From a candidate division Zixibacteria bacterium RBG_16_53_22 (GTDB taxonomy: Bacteria; Zixibacteria; MSB-5A5; UBA10806): a stretch of 32,621 nt of DNA. The stretch is taken from positions 1-32,621 of the forward strand of contig MEWP01000112.1 in NCBI GenBank assembly GCA_001775395.1, written 5' to 3'. This document shows, piece by piece, positions 1-8,867 of this stretch. The notes under the pieces are model-generated. The model saw nothing but the letters and a program-made list of their open reading frames with translations. It ran no database searches and was not told the origin of the DNA. The position numbers and the translations under genes are program-made. Each line of letters opens with the position of its first letter. The stretch's first letter is position 1.

Positions 1-1
1 C

Positions 2-160
2 GAGCAGATCTATAGTCTGACTTCGCTGTGCACGTTCGAGGATCGTTTCGTCATCCCGCCATCACACCGCGAGGAGGCCATCGAGATGATGGAGGACCCG
101 TTAAATCACAAACAGGAAACAGGATTTGGGTTCCTCTCAGGGCCAAGGAGGGGGCAGTGA
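2..160 (+). CDS. narH: Nitrate reductase beta subunit NarH, C-terminal end (5' truncated by window)
   Basis: The frame is open from base 2 and ends at TGA 158-160, giving 52 residues that include CTFEDRFVIPPSHREEA. That stretch is typical of the C-terminus of NarH, the Fe-S electron-transfer subunit of membrane-bound nitrate reductase. The cluster-binding cysteines lie upstream of the window. The stop codon overlaps the GTG start of narJ by four bases, so the two are translationally coupled. Identification rests on this short tail plus the narJ-narI genes that follow. narG is inferred to lie further upstream but is not seen. Confidence 0.82.
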   Translation, partial: EQIYSLTSLCTFEDRFVIPPSHREEAIEMMEDPLNHKQETGFGFLSGPRRGQ

Positions 161-696
161 GCACCGAACTGCGGAGAATTCTGGATACCTTATCCGGCAT
201 TGTGTTCTATCCGATGGATAATTATAAGGCAAGAGTGAAGGACTGCCTGGATTCTCTGCAGGGAGAATCAACTCAAACAATTGAAAATATCAGAAAATTC
301 TGGAATGATGTCGACAATTTGCCCATAAATGATTTGAGGGAGTACTTCACCCGCACATTTGATATCAACCCGCTCTGTTCACTTGAGGTTGGATGGCAAC
401 TGTTCGGCGAAAATTACGATCGTGGAAATTTCCTGGTCGTCATGAGAAGAGAAATGCGGTGCATGGGACTGGCCGAATCCAGCGAACTTCCCGACCATTT
501 AACCCATGTGCTTCAGACATTGGGCCGCATGGAACCCGAAGCGGCGAGCGAATTCGCGTCGGCCTGTGTAATACCCGCGCTGATGAAAATGCTCGCGGGT
601 CTCGAGGGAAAAGGAAACTTATTTGAGCCCGCGCTCCAGGCAATCTCAAATATTGTGATGGATCACTTTGGAAATTCCAAGGGGGTGGCTAATTGA
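157..696 (+). CDS. narJ: Nitrate reductase assembly chaperone NarJ (TorD/DmsD family)
   Basis: This 179-residue, mostly helical soluble protein fits the NarJ/TorD redox-enzyme maturation chaperones, which bind apo-NarG and time insertion of the Moco. No membrane segment or signal peptide is seen. I chose GTG 157 because AAGGAGG (145-151) sits five bases upstream and because the start overlaps the narH stop in a GTGA junction. An open frame extends back to base 28, but that extension reads the narH tail in the wrong frame. The 3' end overlaps narI by four bases. Sequence in this family is weakly conserved, so the call leans on position between narH and narI as well as on length. Confidence 0.85.
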   Translation: MSTELRRILDTLSGIVFYPMDNYKARVKDCLDSLQGESTQTIENIRKFWNDVDNLPINDLREYFTRTFDINPLCSLEVGWQLFGENYDRGNFLVVMRREMRCMGLAESSELPDHLTHVLQTLGRMEPEAASEFASACVIPALMKMLAGLEGKGNLFEPALQAISNIVMDHFGNSKGVAN

Positions 697-1397
697 GCGC
701 TTTTCCAAACTACATTGATCAGTTCCTTCTGATGGTGCTTCCGTATGTGGCGTTTTTCACTTTCTTTTTGGTGACTATCCAGCGTTATCGCCTGCAATCA
801 TTCACTTATTCGAGTCTGTCGTCCCAGTTCCTTGAGAATGAGCATCACTTCTGGAGCCTGGTGCCGTTCCATTACGGCATCATTGCCGTCCTCGCTGGCC
901 ACCTGATCGGATTCCTGATACCAAGACAAGTGCTTCTCTGGAACAGCCATCCCCTGAGGCTCTTCGTCTTGGAACTTTCTGGCCTGATTTTCGGGGTTAT
1001 GGCCGTCCTGGGTATGGCCAGCATTATGATACGACGATTCACAATGCCGCGCGTCAGGGTGGTGACCTCGACCGCCGATTGGGTGCTATACATACTGCTA
1101 CTGTTCCAGGTTGTCGGCGGAGTGTATATCGCCGTCTTTTATCCCTGGGGATCATCGTGGTTTGCGGCGGCGGCCGCGCCCTACCTCTGGTCGCTTCTGA
1201 AACTCAATCCCGATATAAGCTACGTGGCCGCCCTGCCCGTCATGGTTAAATTGCATATTATCAACGCTTATCTCGTCATTGGGTTTTTCCCGTTTACGCG
1301 GTTGGTTCACGTTTTGGTGGCGCCTAATCCGTATCTCTGGCGCCGTCCGCAGGTAGTCAGATGGTATGGCAAGAGGAGTCAGGCGAGAAGGGCTTAA
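693..1397 (+). CDS. narI: Respiratory nitrate reductase gamma subunit NarI, diheme cytochrome b
   Basis: NarI anchors nitrate reductase in the membrane, oxidises quinol and passes electrons to NarH through two b hemes. The 234-residue protein has about five hydrophobic segments and matches the family length (225 in E. coli). The four heme ligands are visible with the spacing of E. coli NarI: His60 and His70 in FHYGIIAVLAGH (ten apart), and His188 and His206 (eighteen apart), the latter in FFPFTRLVHV. Translation starts at TTG 693, which overlaps the narJ stop by four bases; TTG is less common but no better start is nearby. The narK-actA fusion follows after seven bases. Confidence 0.93.
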   Translation: MSAFPNYIDQFLLMVLPYVAFFTFFLVTIQRYRLQSFTYSSLSSQFLENEHHFWSLVPFHYGIIAVLAGHLIGFLIPRQVLLWNSHPLRLFVLELSGLIFGVMAVLGMASIMIRRFTMPRVRVVTSTADWVLYILLLFQVVGGVYIAVFYPWGSSWFAAAAAPYLWSLLKLNPDISYVAALPVMVKLHIINAYLVIGFFPFTRLVHVLVAPNPYLWRRPQVVRWYGKRSQARRA

Positions 1398-1404
1398 AAG
1401 GCAG

Positions 1405-3393
1405 ATGGCCGATCTCAAGGGAACTCCGAATCAGGCGCTTCTTGGCGCTACCATAGGCTTCTTTTCGGGTTTTGCGGCGGTGGCTTTATTCGGTCCGACT
1501 GCCGGCAGGTTCCAGGATGTGCTTAAGCTCGACCCCGTGTTAATCGGATTTCTAATTGCCATGCCTTCACTTTCGGGATCGCTTCTGCGGATTCCGTTTT
1601 CGGCCTGGGTCGATACTGCCGGCGGCAGAAAACCGTTCATCGTCTTGCTGTTGCTTTCAATACTCGGGATGTTGGGCCTTTTCCTGGTAGTGCATTTCCT
1701 TTATCCCGAAAAATTAACTCCGAACTTGTATCCGCTGCTTCTGCTCTTGGGTCTATTGTGCGGTTGCGGCATTGCCACTTTCTCGGTAGGAATCAGCCAG
1801 GTTTCTTACTGGTTTCCTCAGAAAAGACAGGGTAGCGCTCTGGGCGCTTATGGCGGAATTGGTAATCTAGCCCCGGGGATTTTCTCATTTGCCCTGCCTA
1901 TCGCGTTGACCTCCTGGGGGCTGGCCGGATCGTACCTGGCCTGGTTGCTTTTCCTGATAATTGGCACATTGCTATACGTCTTGATAACAAGAAATTCCTA
2001 TTACTTTCAGCTTATCAAGAAGGGCCACGGCGCCTCCGAGGCCCGTCGGCTGGCGGGCGAACGATCGCAAGAGCTATTTCCCACGGGAAAAGTTAGAGAA
2101 AGCCTTCGTATTTCAGCCAGCATCTGGAAAACGTGGGCGCTTGTTGGAATCTATTTCGCGACCTTCGGTGGATTTATCGCGCTTACCGCATGGCTTCCGA
2201 CCTATTGGAAGTCATTCCATGAGGTAAGTGCGGTTACGGCCGGAATGCTGACCGCGCTATATTCGATTCTGGCCTCGGTTATGAGGGTGGCCGGCGGCAC
2301 GATCGCTGACAGGCTGGGTGGGGAACGGACAATTATGCTGTCGCTGACTGTAATGCTTGTCGGTGCGGTCCTTATGGCGACGACGGGCAATTTCAATTTA
2401 TCCATTGCGGCAGAGATAATTCTGGCAATGGGCATGGGAATCACCAATGCTGCTGTTTTCAAGCTCGTTCCCCAAGAAGTGCCTCAAGCGGTCGGAGCCA
2501 CCGCTGGATGGGTCGGTGGCCTGGGGGCTTTTGGAGGTTTTGCGATTCCCCCGGTAATGAGCCTCTTCGTAAGCGGACTGGGCAAGAAAGGGTATATCAG
2601 CGGCTTCTTGGTGTTCGTGGCGCTGGCTGCCATAGGGATCTTGTTAGCCTGGATTTTGGAACGCGCCCGGCAGAAGGAAATTGCTGCAGTTTCTGTTCGG
2701 AATTTATCTTTTCGGGAGCGCAAGGCGGAACGCGGCTCCAGTGGCGGAAGGATCGTAACAATTACAATATCGACTGGCCTACTCTTCAGCGTTATTGTGC
2801 TAATGCCAGGGGTTGGAGCCTACCGGCTGCCTGGAAACCAGAAGGGGTATGAACCTAATCAGCCTATAGACTTCTCGCATCGGCTCCACGCCGGAGAGAT
2901 GCAGATTCCATGTCTTTATTGCCACTCGAGCGCCGAGACGAGCCGTTACGCCGGAATTCCAACGGCTGGCACTTGCATGAATTGCCATAAATTTGTTACC
3001 GCGGCGCTGGGCGCTGTAAGAGCCGAGGACGAACTAGCCGCCAAGGAAAACCGCGATCCGCGTAGGGTGGTCTCACTGGAACTAAAGAAATTATACCAGG
3101 CCCTCGGGCTCGATGAGAATTTGAACCGTGGTTCTGCAGCCGATTCCCGGCCCATCGAATGGACTAAGGTTCACAACGTGCCGGATTTTGTTTATTTCAA
3201 TCATAGTTCGCACGTCAATGTCGATGTGGCCTGTCAGACCTGCCACGGCCCGGTGGAGACGATGGAGCGGGTCAGGCAGGTCGAGTCACTTTCCATGGGA
3301 TGGTGCGTCAACTGCCACCGTGACGCAAATACTAACGGCCTGAACGGCCGCGCAGTGAAGGCCTCGATAGACTGCGCCGCGTGTCACTTTTGA
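1405..3393 (+). CDS. NarK-type nitrate/nitrite transporter fused to pentaheme cytochrome ActA of alternative complex III
   Basis: Residues 1 to about 440 form a twelve-helix MFS transporter of the NarK nitrate/nitrite family. Two glycine-rich segments, GAYGGIGNLAPG and GWVGGLGAFGGF, correspond to the paired nitrate-signature helices. A basic linker (near FRERKAERGSSGGR) leads into a thirteenth hydrophobic helix. A periplasmic cytochrome domain follows with five CXXCH heme motifs, at Cys503, 524, 610, 634 and 657. Five c hemes plus an N-terminal anchor helix describe ActA of ACIII, which normally is a separate gene at the head of an act operon. I see no stop codon and no convincing internal start at the junction. 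With the MFS C-terminus in the cytoplasm, the extra helix places the hemes correctly in the periplasm. ATG 1405 is chosen over ATG 1366, which would overlap narI. A lost stop codon through an assembly error is the main alternative. Confidence 0.88.
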   Translation: MADLKGTPNQALLGATIGFFSGFAAVALFGPTAGRFQDVLKLDPVLIGFLIAMPSLSGSLLRIPFSAWVDTAGGRKPFIVLLLLSILGMLGLFLVVHFLYPEKLTPNLYPLLLLLGLLCGCGIATFSVGISQVSYWFPQKRQGSALGAYGGIGNLAPGIFSFALPIALTSWGLAGSYLAWLLFLIIGTLLYVLITRNSYYFQLIKKGHGASEARRLAGERSQELFPTGKVRESLRISASIWKTWALVGIYFATFGGFIALTAWLPTYWKSFHEVSAVTAGMLTALYSILASVMRVAGGTIADRLGGERTIMLSLTVMLVGAVLMATTGNFNLSIAAEIILAMGMGITNAAVFKLVPQEVPQAVGATAGWVGGLGAFGGFAIPPVMSLFVSGLGKKGYISGFLVFVALAAIGILLAWILERARQKEIAAVSVRNLSFRERKAERGSSGGRIVTITISTGLLFSVIVLMPGVGAYRLPGNQKGYEPNQPIDFSHRLHAGEMQIPCLYCHSSAETSRYAGIPTAGTCMNCHKFVTAALGAVRAEDELAAKENRDPRRVVSLELKKLYQALGLDENLNRGSAADSRPIEWTKVHNVPDFVYFNHSSHVNVDVACQTCHGPVETMERVRQVESLSMGWCVNCHRDANTNGLNGRAVKASIDCAACHF

Positions 3394-3405
3394 TTCTAGG
3401 AGAAT

Positions 3406-6400
3406 ATGTCCGCGGAGAAGATAGAAAAATACTGGAAGGCTACGGGGCAGGCGGACCGGCCGAAAGGGGCCGCCTCGCCCGATGAATTCCCCGCCCTCAT
3501 CGAGAAGTTTGACTCGCCGCAGAGCCGACGGGGTTTCCTGCGGATCGCCGGCTTTACTTTCGCCGGGGCGGTTGTAGCAGGGTGCAGCCGGGCGCCTGTC
3601 GAAAAAGCCATTCCTTACCTGGTAAAACCCGAGGAGATCACGCCGGGCGTGGCGTATTATTATGCCTCGACCTGCGGTGGCTGCAGCGCTGGATGTGGCA
3701 TTTTAGTTAAAAACCGCGACGGTCGTCCGGTCAAGCTCGAGGGCAATAAAGCCCACCCGATATCACGTGGCGGCCTTTGTGCTATCGGCCAGGCCTCGAT
3801 CCTGGGATTATACGACAGCCAGAGATATAAAGGGCCCCAGATCGGGGGCAGTGACGCAAGCTGGGATCAGACTGATTCGCAAATCGTGGGCGAACTTGAA
3901 AAGATAAGAACGTCGGGAGGCGCGGTAAGGCTGTTGAGCGGTACGATCACAAGCCCTACGGCTCTGGCCACGATAGATAAGTTTCTGGGGCGGTTTTCCG
4001 ATGCCCGGCATGTGGTCTATGACCCCCTTTCCGTCTCGGCCATCCTCGATTCCCATTTGCGTACGCACGGCATCCGCACACTGCCGCGGTACCAATTCGA
4101 AAAAGCCGATGTGATCGTAAGTTTCGACGCCGATTTCCTTGGCACCTGGATATCACCTGTGGAATTTTCCAAGGCGTATAGGAATGGCCGCAACCTCGAG
4201 GCCGATCGTTCAAAGTTTTCTTATCATGCGCAGTTCGAATCTCGCATGTCTCTGACCGGCAGCAAGGCCGACAAACGATATTGCGTTCCGCCGGGCGAAA
4301 TCGGAGCAATCATGACTCAATTGTTTTTCGCGGTATCCGGACTGGCAGGACGCAGCGAGGGCATCGCCGATGCGCAATCATCCGTGTCGCGGGAAACCAT
4401 TGATAGAATCGCAGGAAGGCTCTGGCGTTCGCGCGGCAATAGCCTCGTCGCGTGCGGGGCTCATGATGTTCGCGTCCAGATAATTTGCAATGCCATAAAC
4501 GAGCTACTGGGTAATTACGGGAATACTGTCGACATCGAAAATCCATCGAATCAATTTCAAGGTAACGATTCGGAACTCGCCAAGCTGACCGGGGAAATAA
4601 AATCCGGCAGTGTCGATGCGCTCTTAATCTATGACGTTAATCCGGTCGCCGAGCTTCCGGGGGGTGAGGAATTGGCGAAAGCGGTAGCGGATATCCCACT
4701 CACGGTGAGCTTTTCCTCCAGGCCCGACGAGACAGCCTTGATAGTCAGGTATATCTGCCCGGATCATCACTTCCTGGAATCCTGGAGCGACTCGGAACCG
4801 GTGGTGGGTACTTTCGGCTTGACGCAGCCGGTAATACATCCGATTTTCAAAACGCGACCATTTATAGAGAGCCTGTCGAAATGGTCCGGCTCCAATAAAG
4901 CTTCTCACGACCTTATAAGGGACCGCTGGAGGGAGGAAATCTTTCCGAGAAACAACGAGTTTCGAACATTCGAAACTTTCTGGGATAGGGCTGTGCATGA
5001 TGGCTTTGTCGATTTCAAAGCCTCCAGATCGATCCAGCATAAATTTGATTTTGCCGAAGTCGAGCCGGTTGTTAAGGCTGATTACGGGAGCGGCGCCCTG
5101 GCCCTTGTGTTATATCCGAAAGTCGGCATGGCGGATGGCCGCCACGCATATAATCCCTGGCTTCAGGAGCTTCCCGACCCGATCACCAAAATCACCTGGG
5201 ACAATTACGCCTGCATTTCGCCGTCGCTTGGCGAAAAGCTCGGCCTGGAGCAGGGCGATCTTGTCAATATACAGTCCGGCGACGGGTTGGCATCGATGGA
5301 CCTGCCCGTGGTCATCCAGCCGGGCCAGGACGCGAATACGATAGCGGCAGCGCTCGGCTATGGTCGGATCCAATCGGAGCGTTTCAAGGATATTGGGCCG
5401 AAATGGTTTCAGAAACGTTCGGGCGTTGGCGACAATAGCCGGGTTGGGGAAAACATGACGCCTTTCCTAAAATTTCGGGACGGCAACCTGCGATATTCTT
5501 TGCATGACATAGTGATTGCCAAGACCGGAAAAAAACGCGCGCTGGCCTCGACCCAGAACCATCATGACATCAGGGTATCGGAAAACATCCTACTGAAGGG
5601 CCACGAGCCTCACCCCATAATCCAGGAAATCGCCCTTTCCGATTTGCATCATGGAAGCCATGCCCCTGGCCAGCATCATCGCGAGGATCTCTGGCCACCC
5701 GATCACCAGTATACGGGCCACAAATGGGGCATGACGCTTGACCTCGAGGCCTGTACGGGGTGCTCGGCCTGCCTGGTCTCCTGTCAGGTGGAAAACAATA
5801 TCCCGGTGGTCGGCAAAGATGAGGTGGCCCGCGGGCGCGAGATGCATTGGATCAGGATCGACCGCTACTACATCAGTGATGGCGATGAAGTGGAAGTGGC
5901 CTTTCAACCGATGATGTGCCAGCAGTGCGATAATGCTCCCTGCGAAACCGTCTGCCCGGTCCTGGCCACGATCCATAGCGAGGAAGGATTAAATCAACAG
6001 GTCTACAACCGCTGCGTGGGGACCCGTTATTGCGCCAACAATTGCCCGTACAAGGTCCGCCGCTTCAACTGGTTCGATTACCCTCATGAAGACAAATTGC
6101 AAAACCTGGTGCTAAATCCGGATGTTACTGTCCGCAGCCGCGGCATAATGGAAAAATGCACGTTTTGCGTGCAGAGGATACAAAGCGCCAAAATCGATGC
6201 CAGGAATCGTGGCAATGTCATCAACGATGGCGATTTTGCTACTGCCTGCGAACAAGCCTGCCCGGCCGATGCCATAACTTTCGGCGATTTGAATGATCCG
6301 CAAAGCCGCATAAGCCGTCTGGCGGCCGGCGCCCGGGCCTACCGGGTGCTCGATGAGTTGAATGTCAAGCCGGCTGTCACATATTTGAAAATCGTACGGA

Positions 6401-6423
6401 ATGACGAGAATGAGAAAAGTTGA
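3406..6423 (+). CDS. actB: Alternative complex III subunit ActB: Tat-exported molybdopterin-oxidoreductase-like domain fused to four-cluster Fe-S domain
   Basis: ActB is the large periplasmic iron-sulfur subunit of ACIII and relays electrons within the quinol:cytochrome c oxidoreductase. A Tat motif, SRRGFLRIAGF (Arg41-Arg42), is followed by VAGC ending at Cys60, a possible lipidation site. Residues 75-750 resemble the molybdopterin oxidoreductase fold (B1 domain), which in known ACIII carries no molybdenum. Residues 775-1000 form the ferredoxin-like B2 domain, with cysteine motifs beginning CTGCSACLVSC (Cys783) and continuing CQQCDNAPCETVC, CVGTRYCANNC, CTFC and CEQAC, enough for four clusters. 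The B1 domain keeps a complete set, Cys90, 93, 97 and 125. AGGAG precedes ATG 3406, twelve bases past the actA stop. At 1005 residues it is the usual fused ActB length. The end overlaps actC by 23 bases. Confidence 0.93.
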   Translation: MSAEKIEKYWKATGQADRPKGAASPDEFPALIEKFDSPQSRRGFLRIAGFTFAGAVVAGCSRAPVEKAIPYLVKPEEITPGVAYYYASTCGGCSAGCGILVKNRDGRPVKLEGNKAHPISRGGLCAIGQASILGLYDSQRYKGPQIGGSDASWDQTDSQIVGELEKIRTSGGAVRLLSGTITSPTALATIDKFLGRFSDARHVVYDPLSVSAILDSHLRTHGIRTLPRYQFEKADVIVSFDADFLGTWISPVEFSKAYRNGRNLEADRSKFSYHAQFESRMSLTGSKADKRYCVPPGEIGAIMTQLFFAVSGLAGRSEGIADAQSSVSRETIDRIAGRLWRSRGNSLVACGAHDVRVQIICNAINELLGNYGNTVDIENPSNQFQGNDSELAKLTGEIKSGSVDALLIYDVNPVAELPGGEELAKAVADIPLTVSFSSRPDETALIVRYICPDHHFLESWSDSEPVVGTFGLTQPVIHPIFKTRPFIESLSKWSGSNKASHDLIRDRWREEIFPRNNEFRTFETFWDRAVHDGFVDFKASRSIQHKFDFAEVEPVVKADYGSGALALVLYPKVGMADGRHAYNPWLQELPDPITKITWDNYACISPSLGEKLGLEQGDLVNIQSGDGLASMDLPVVIQPGQDANTIAAALGYGRIQSERFKDIGPKWFQKRSGVGDNSRVGENMTPFLKFRDGNLRYSLHDIVIAKTGKKRALASTQNHHDIRVSENILLKGHEPHPIIQEIALSDLHHGSHAPGQHHREDLWPPDHQYTGHKWGMTLDLEACTGCSACLVSCQVENNIPVVGKDEVARGREMHWIRIDRYYISDGDEVEVAFQPMMCQQCDNAPCETVCPVLATIHSEEGLNQQVYNRCVGTRYCANNCPYKVRRFNWFDYPHEDKLQNLVLNPDVTVRSRGIMEKCTFCVQRIQSAKIDARNRGNVINDGDFATACEQACPADAITFGDLNDPQSRISRLAAGARAYRVLDELNVKPAVTYLKIVRNDENEKS

Positions 6424-7783
6424 CGCGATCTCGATATATCCGCCCCCTCTGATCGGCGGACATAAGACTCCCCGGGATGTCACGGCGGATATCGCCGCCC
6501 CGATCGGCCGGCGACCATCGGCTTTGTGGTGGACAGGGTTTGCATTTTCGTTTGCCCTGATGTGTGTGGGGATAGCGGCCGAGACCTACCAGATAAAAAC
6601 CGGCATCGGCACCTGGGGGCTGAATAAGACTATCGGCTGGGCGTTCGATATAACTAATTTTGTCTTCTGGATTGGTATCGGGCATGCCGGAACGCTGATC
6701 TCAGCTATCCTGTTCTTGTTAAATCAAAAATGGCGCACGTCTGTCAATCGCTCGGCCGAGGCCATGACTATCTTCGCGGTCATCTGCGCCGGCATCTTTC
6801 CCGTCATCCATATGGGCCGCCCCTGGTTGGCTTTCTGGATGCTGCCATACCCCAATACGCGGGGTTCACTATGGGTGAATTTCCGTTCCCCTCTCGTCTG
6901 GGATTTCTTCGCCATCGCAACGTACTTCACGATATCGCTGACCTTCTGGTATGTCGGCCTTCTTCCGGACCTGGCGACAATCAGGGACCGCAGCAGGCCG
7001 GGTCTCAAGAAGCGAATTGTGGGTTTTCTCAGCCTGGGTTGGAACGGCTCGTACAAAACCTGGCTTCGTTACGAAACGGTTTACTTGCTCCTGGCGGGGC
7101 TGGCCACGCCGCTGGTGGTCTCTGTGCACACCATTGTCAGTTGGGATTTCGCGACCTCGATCGTTCCCGGATGGCATACAACCATCTTTCCGCCCTACTT
7201 TGTGGCCGGGGCGATATTTTCCGGCATGGCTATGGTATTGACCTTGATAATCGTGGCTCGAAAGGCGATGAATCTTGAGGATTATATCACCAAACGTCAT
7301 ATCGGGGCCATGGCGAAAATCATAATTTTTACCAGCGGCATGGTTGGGCTGGCTTACGCCACCGAGTTTTTCATAGCCATGTATTCGGGAAATCAATATG
7401 AGCAATACGTATTTTTCAACCGCGCTGCCGGGCCGCTTAGCTGGGCTTACTGGACTATGGTTGCCTGTAATGTCGCGGTACCTCAGCTTTTGTGGTTCAG
7501 GAAAGTGCGCGATAATTTGGCCTTGGTCTTCGCGATCTCGATTCTCATCAATGTCGGCATGTGGTTTGAGAGATTCGTCATAATCGTCACCTCGCTTTCG
7601 CGCGATTACCTGCCTTCGAGCTGGGCAAGCTACTCTCCGACCATAATAGAAATCGCCACCTTCGCCGGCACTTTCGGTCTGTTTTTCACGCTCTTTCTCC
7701 TCTTCTGCCGCTTTTTGCCGGTGATCGCTATCAGCGAGGTCAAAGGCGTCTTAGGCATCGGGCGTAAACGGGGGGTATCTTGA
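6401..7783 (+). CDS. actC: Alternative complex III subunit ActC, NrfD-family quinol-binding membrane protein
   Basis: This 460-residue, strongly hydrophobic protein fits the NrfD/PsrC family, whose ACIII member ActC is an integral membrane subunit with about ten helices and a quinol-oxidising site facing the periplasmic Fe-S subunit. A soluble N-terminal stretch of about 45 residues precedes the first helix. The ATG at 6401 lies inside the end of actB; a second ATG at 6410 is an equally possible start. The 3' end overlaps actD by four bases. Order directly after actB and before a DUF3341 protein is diagnostic of act operons. Confidence 0.92.
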   Translation: MTRMRKVDAISIYPPPLIGGHKTPRDVTADIAAPIGRRPSALWWTGFAFSFALMCVGIAAETYQIKTGIGTWGLNKTIGWAFDITNFVFWIGIGHAGTLISAILFLLNQKWRTSVNRSAEAMTIFAVICAGIFPVIHMGRPWLAFWMLPYPNTRGSLWVNFRSPLVWDFFAIATYFTISLTFWYVGLLPDLATIRDRSRPGLKKRIVGFLSLGWNGSYKTWLRYETVYLLLAGLATPLVVSVHTIVSWDFATSIVPGWHTTIFPPYFVAGAIFSGMAMVLTLIIVARKAMNLEDYITKRHIGAMAKIIIFTSGMVGLAYATEFFIAMYSGNQYEQYVFFNRAAGPLSWAYWTMVACNVAVPQLLWFRKVRDNLALVFAISILINVGMWFERFVIIVTSLSRDYLPSSWASYSPTIIEIATFAGTFGLFFTLFLLFCRFLPVIAISEVKGVLGIGRKRGVS

Positions 7784-8307
7784 ACCAGCGATACCTGATC
7801 GGTATTTTCGAACGAGAGGAAGATATCCTGTCTGCGACGAATGCCTCCCGCCTGCATGGATTTGTCATATCCGATGTCTACGCGCCTTACGCGGTCCATG
7901 GCCTGGACAAAGCGATTGGCCTTTCGCCTTCGCGACTTCCATGGGTCTGTTTCCTGCTTGGCCTTCTGGGAGCGGCTCTTAAAGTATGGTTCGAATTCTG
8001 GACAACGGGAATCGACTGGCCGGTTAATGTTGGCGGCAAGCCCTGGAATTCATTGCCGGCTTTCGTGCCTGTCACATTCGAGGTTATGGTGTTCTTTGCC
8101 GGAGTAAGCACCGTGATCGCATTTCTGTTCGTCAGCCGGCTCTGGCCCGGGGCCAGGGCGCCGCTGGCCGACCGCGGCGTAACCGACAATAGGTTCGTTC
8201 TGATTCTTGAGGACACCGGCCCGGCATTCGATCAAGACAGGGCCCGGGAGATTTTCAAAAAATCTAACGCCGTCGATATCGAGGAGAGGGTGGAGACTAC
8301 TAGATGA
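7780..8307 (+). CDS. actD: Alternative complex III subunit ActD (DUF3341 family)
   Basis: ActD is a small ACIII subunit with no cofactor and two transmembrane helices. The 175-residue product matches. It has an N-terminal cytoplasmic domain (YLIGIFEREEDILSATNASR), two hydrophobic segments separated by a short loop containing NVGGKPWNSLPAFVP, and a C-terminal soluble tail. The NVGGKP-NS-P-F-P pattern is typical of the family. Translation begins at TTG 7780 overlapping the actC stop by four bases, and the gene ends overlapping actE by four bases, so it is co-translated with its neighbours. Confidence 0.9.
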   Translation: MNQRYLIGIFEREEDILSATNASRLHGFVISDVYAPYAVHGLDKAIGLSPSRLPWVCFLLGLLGAALKVWFEFWTTGIDWPVNVGGKPWNSLPAFVPVTFEVMVFFAGVSTVIAFLFVSRLWPGARAPLADRGVTDNRFVLILEDTGPAFDQDRAREIFKKSNAVDIEERVETTR

Positions 8308-8867
8308 ATTTCGGGAAGACGAATATCATCTTATTGTTGGCGTTCACAGTAAGCCTTGTCGCGAATTGGGCAATCCGCCCGAACCTATCGAAGCCCAATG
8401 TTGAATACTTTCCCAATATGGCCCGATCGGTGCCGTATGATGCCTTCTCGTATAATCCCAATTTTGTCGATGGCATGACACTTCGGGAGCCGGTCGAAGG
8501 AACGATTGTTTACGGCCGGATGCCACTGCATTATGGGGCTGATACCCTCGAAGCGATACGCGCTGGAGAGGAGTTAACCAATCCCTATTCCCATGATGAT
8601 ACGACCTCACAGGCCAGGGGTGCCGCTTTGTATGGGACCTTTTGTCAAACCTGCCACGGCGCCTCAGGCGTTGGTGATGGCCCTGTGGCCCAAAGAGGTT
8701 ACCCTCCGCCCCCACCATTGAAATCGGAGAGGGCGATCGGCATGAAGGACGGCCGCATGTTTCATATCATTACTTTCGGGCAGGGGAATATGCCGCCCTA
8801 CGCATCGCAAATATCGAGAGAGGATAGATGGAAGATCGTATTGCATCTTCGGTCGCTTCAGGAATAA
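8304..8867 (+). CDS. actE: Alternative complex III subunit ActE, membrane-anchored monoheme cytochrome c
   Basis: ActE is the monoheme cytochrome c of ACIII, probably handing electrons to a soluble carrier or terminal enzyme in the periplasm. The 187-residue protein starts with one hydrophobic helix (residues 7-24) and then carries the N-terminal ActE signature SVPYDAFSYNPNF. The heme site is CQTCH, and a likely axial methionine lies in GQGNMPPYA. No lipobox cysteine is visible, so the helix probably stays as an anchor; described ActE proteins are often lipoproteins. ATG 8304 overlaps the actD stop by four bases. The gene runs 40 bases into actF. Confidence 0.92.
   Translation: MNFGKTNIILLLAFTVSLVANWAIRPNLSKPNVEYFPNMARSVPYDAFSYNPNFVDGMTLREPVEGTIVYGRMPLHYGADTLEAIRAGEELTNPYSHDDTTSQARGAALYGTFCQTCHGASGVGDGPVAQRGYPPPPPLKSERAIGMKDGRMFHIITFGQGNMPPYASQISREDRWKIVLHLRSLQE

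Noticed and set aside
1366-1404. Upstream ATG for the transporter-cytochrome fusion
   Set aside because: It would overlap narI by 32 bases without a good ribosome-binding site, and ATG 1405 gives the normal MFS N-terminus.
3406-6423. ActB as a catalytic molybdenum enzyme such as polysulfide or nitrate reductase
   Set aside because: The fusion to a four-cluster domain and the actC-D-E-F order identify ACIII, whose B1 domain carries no molybdenum in characterised complexes.
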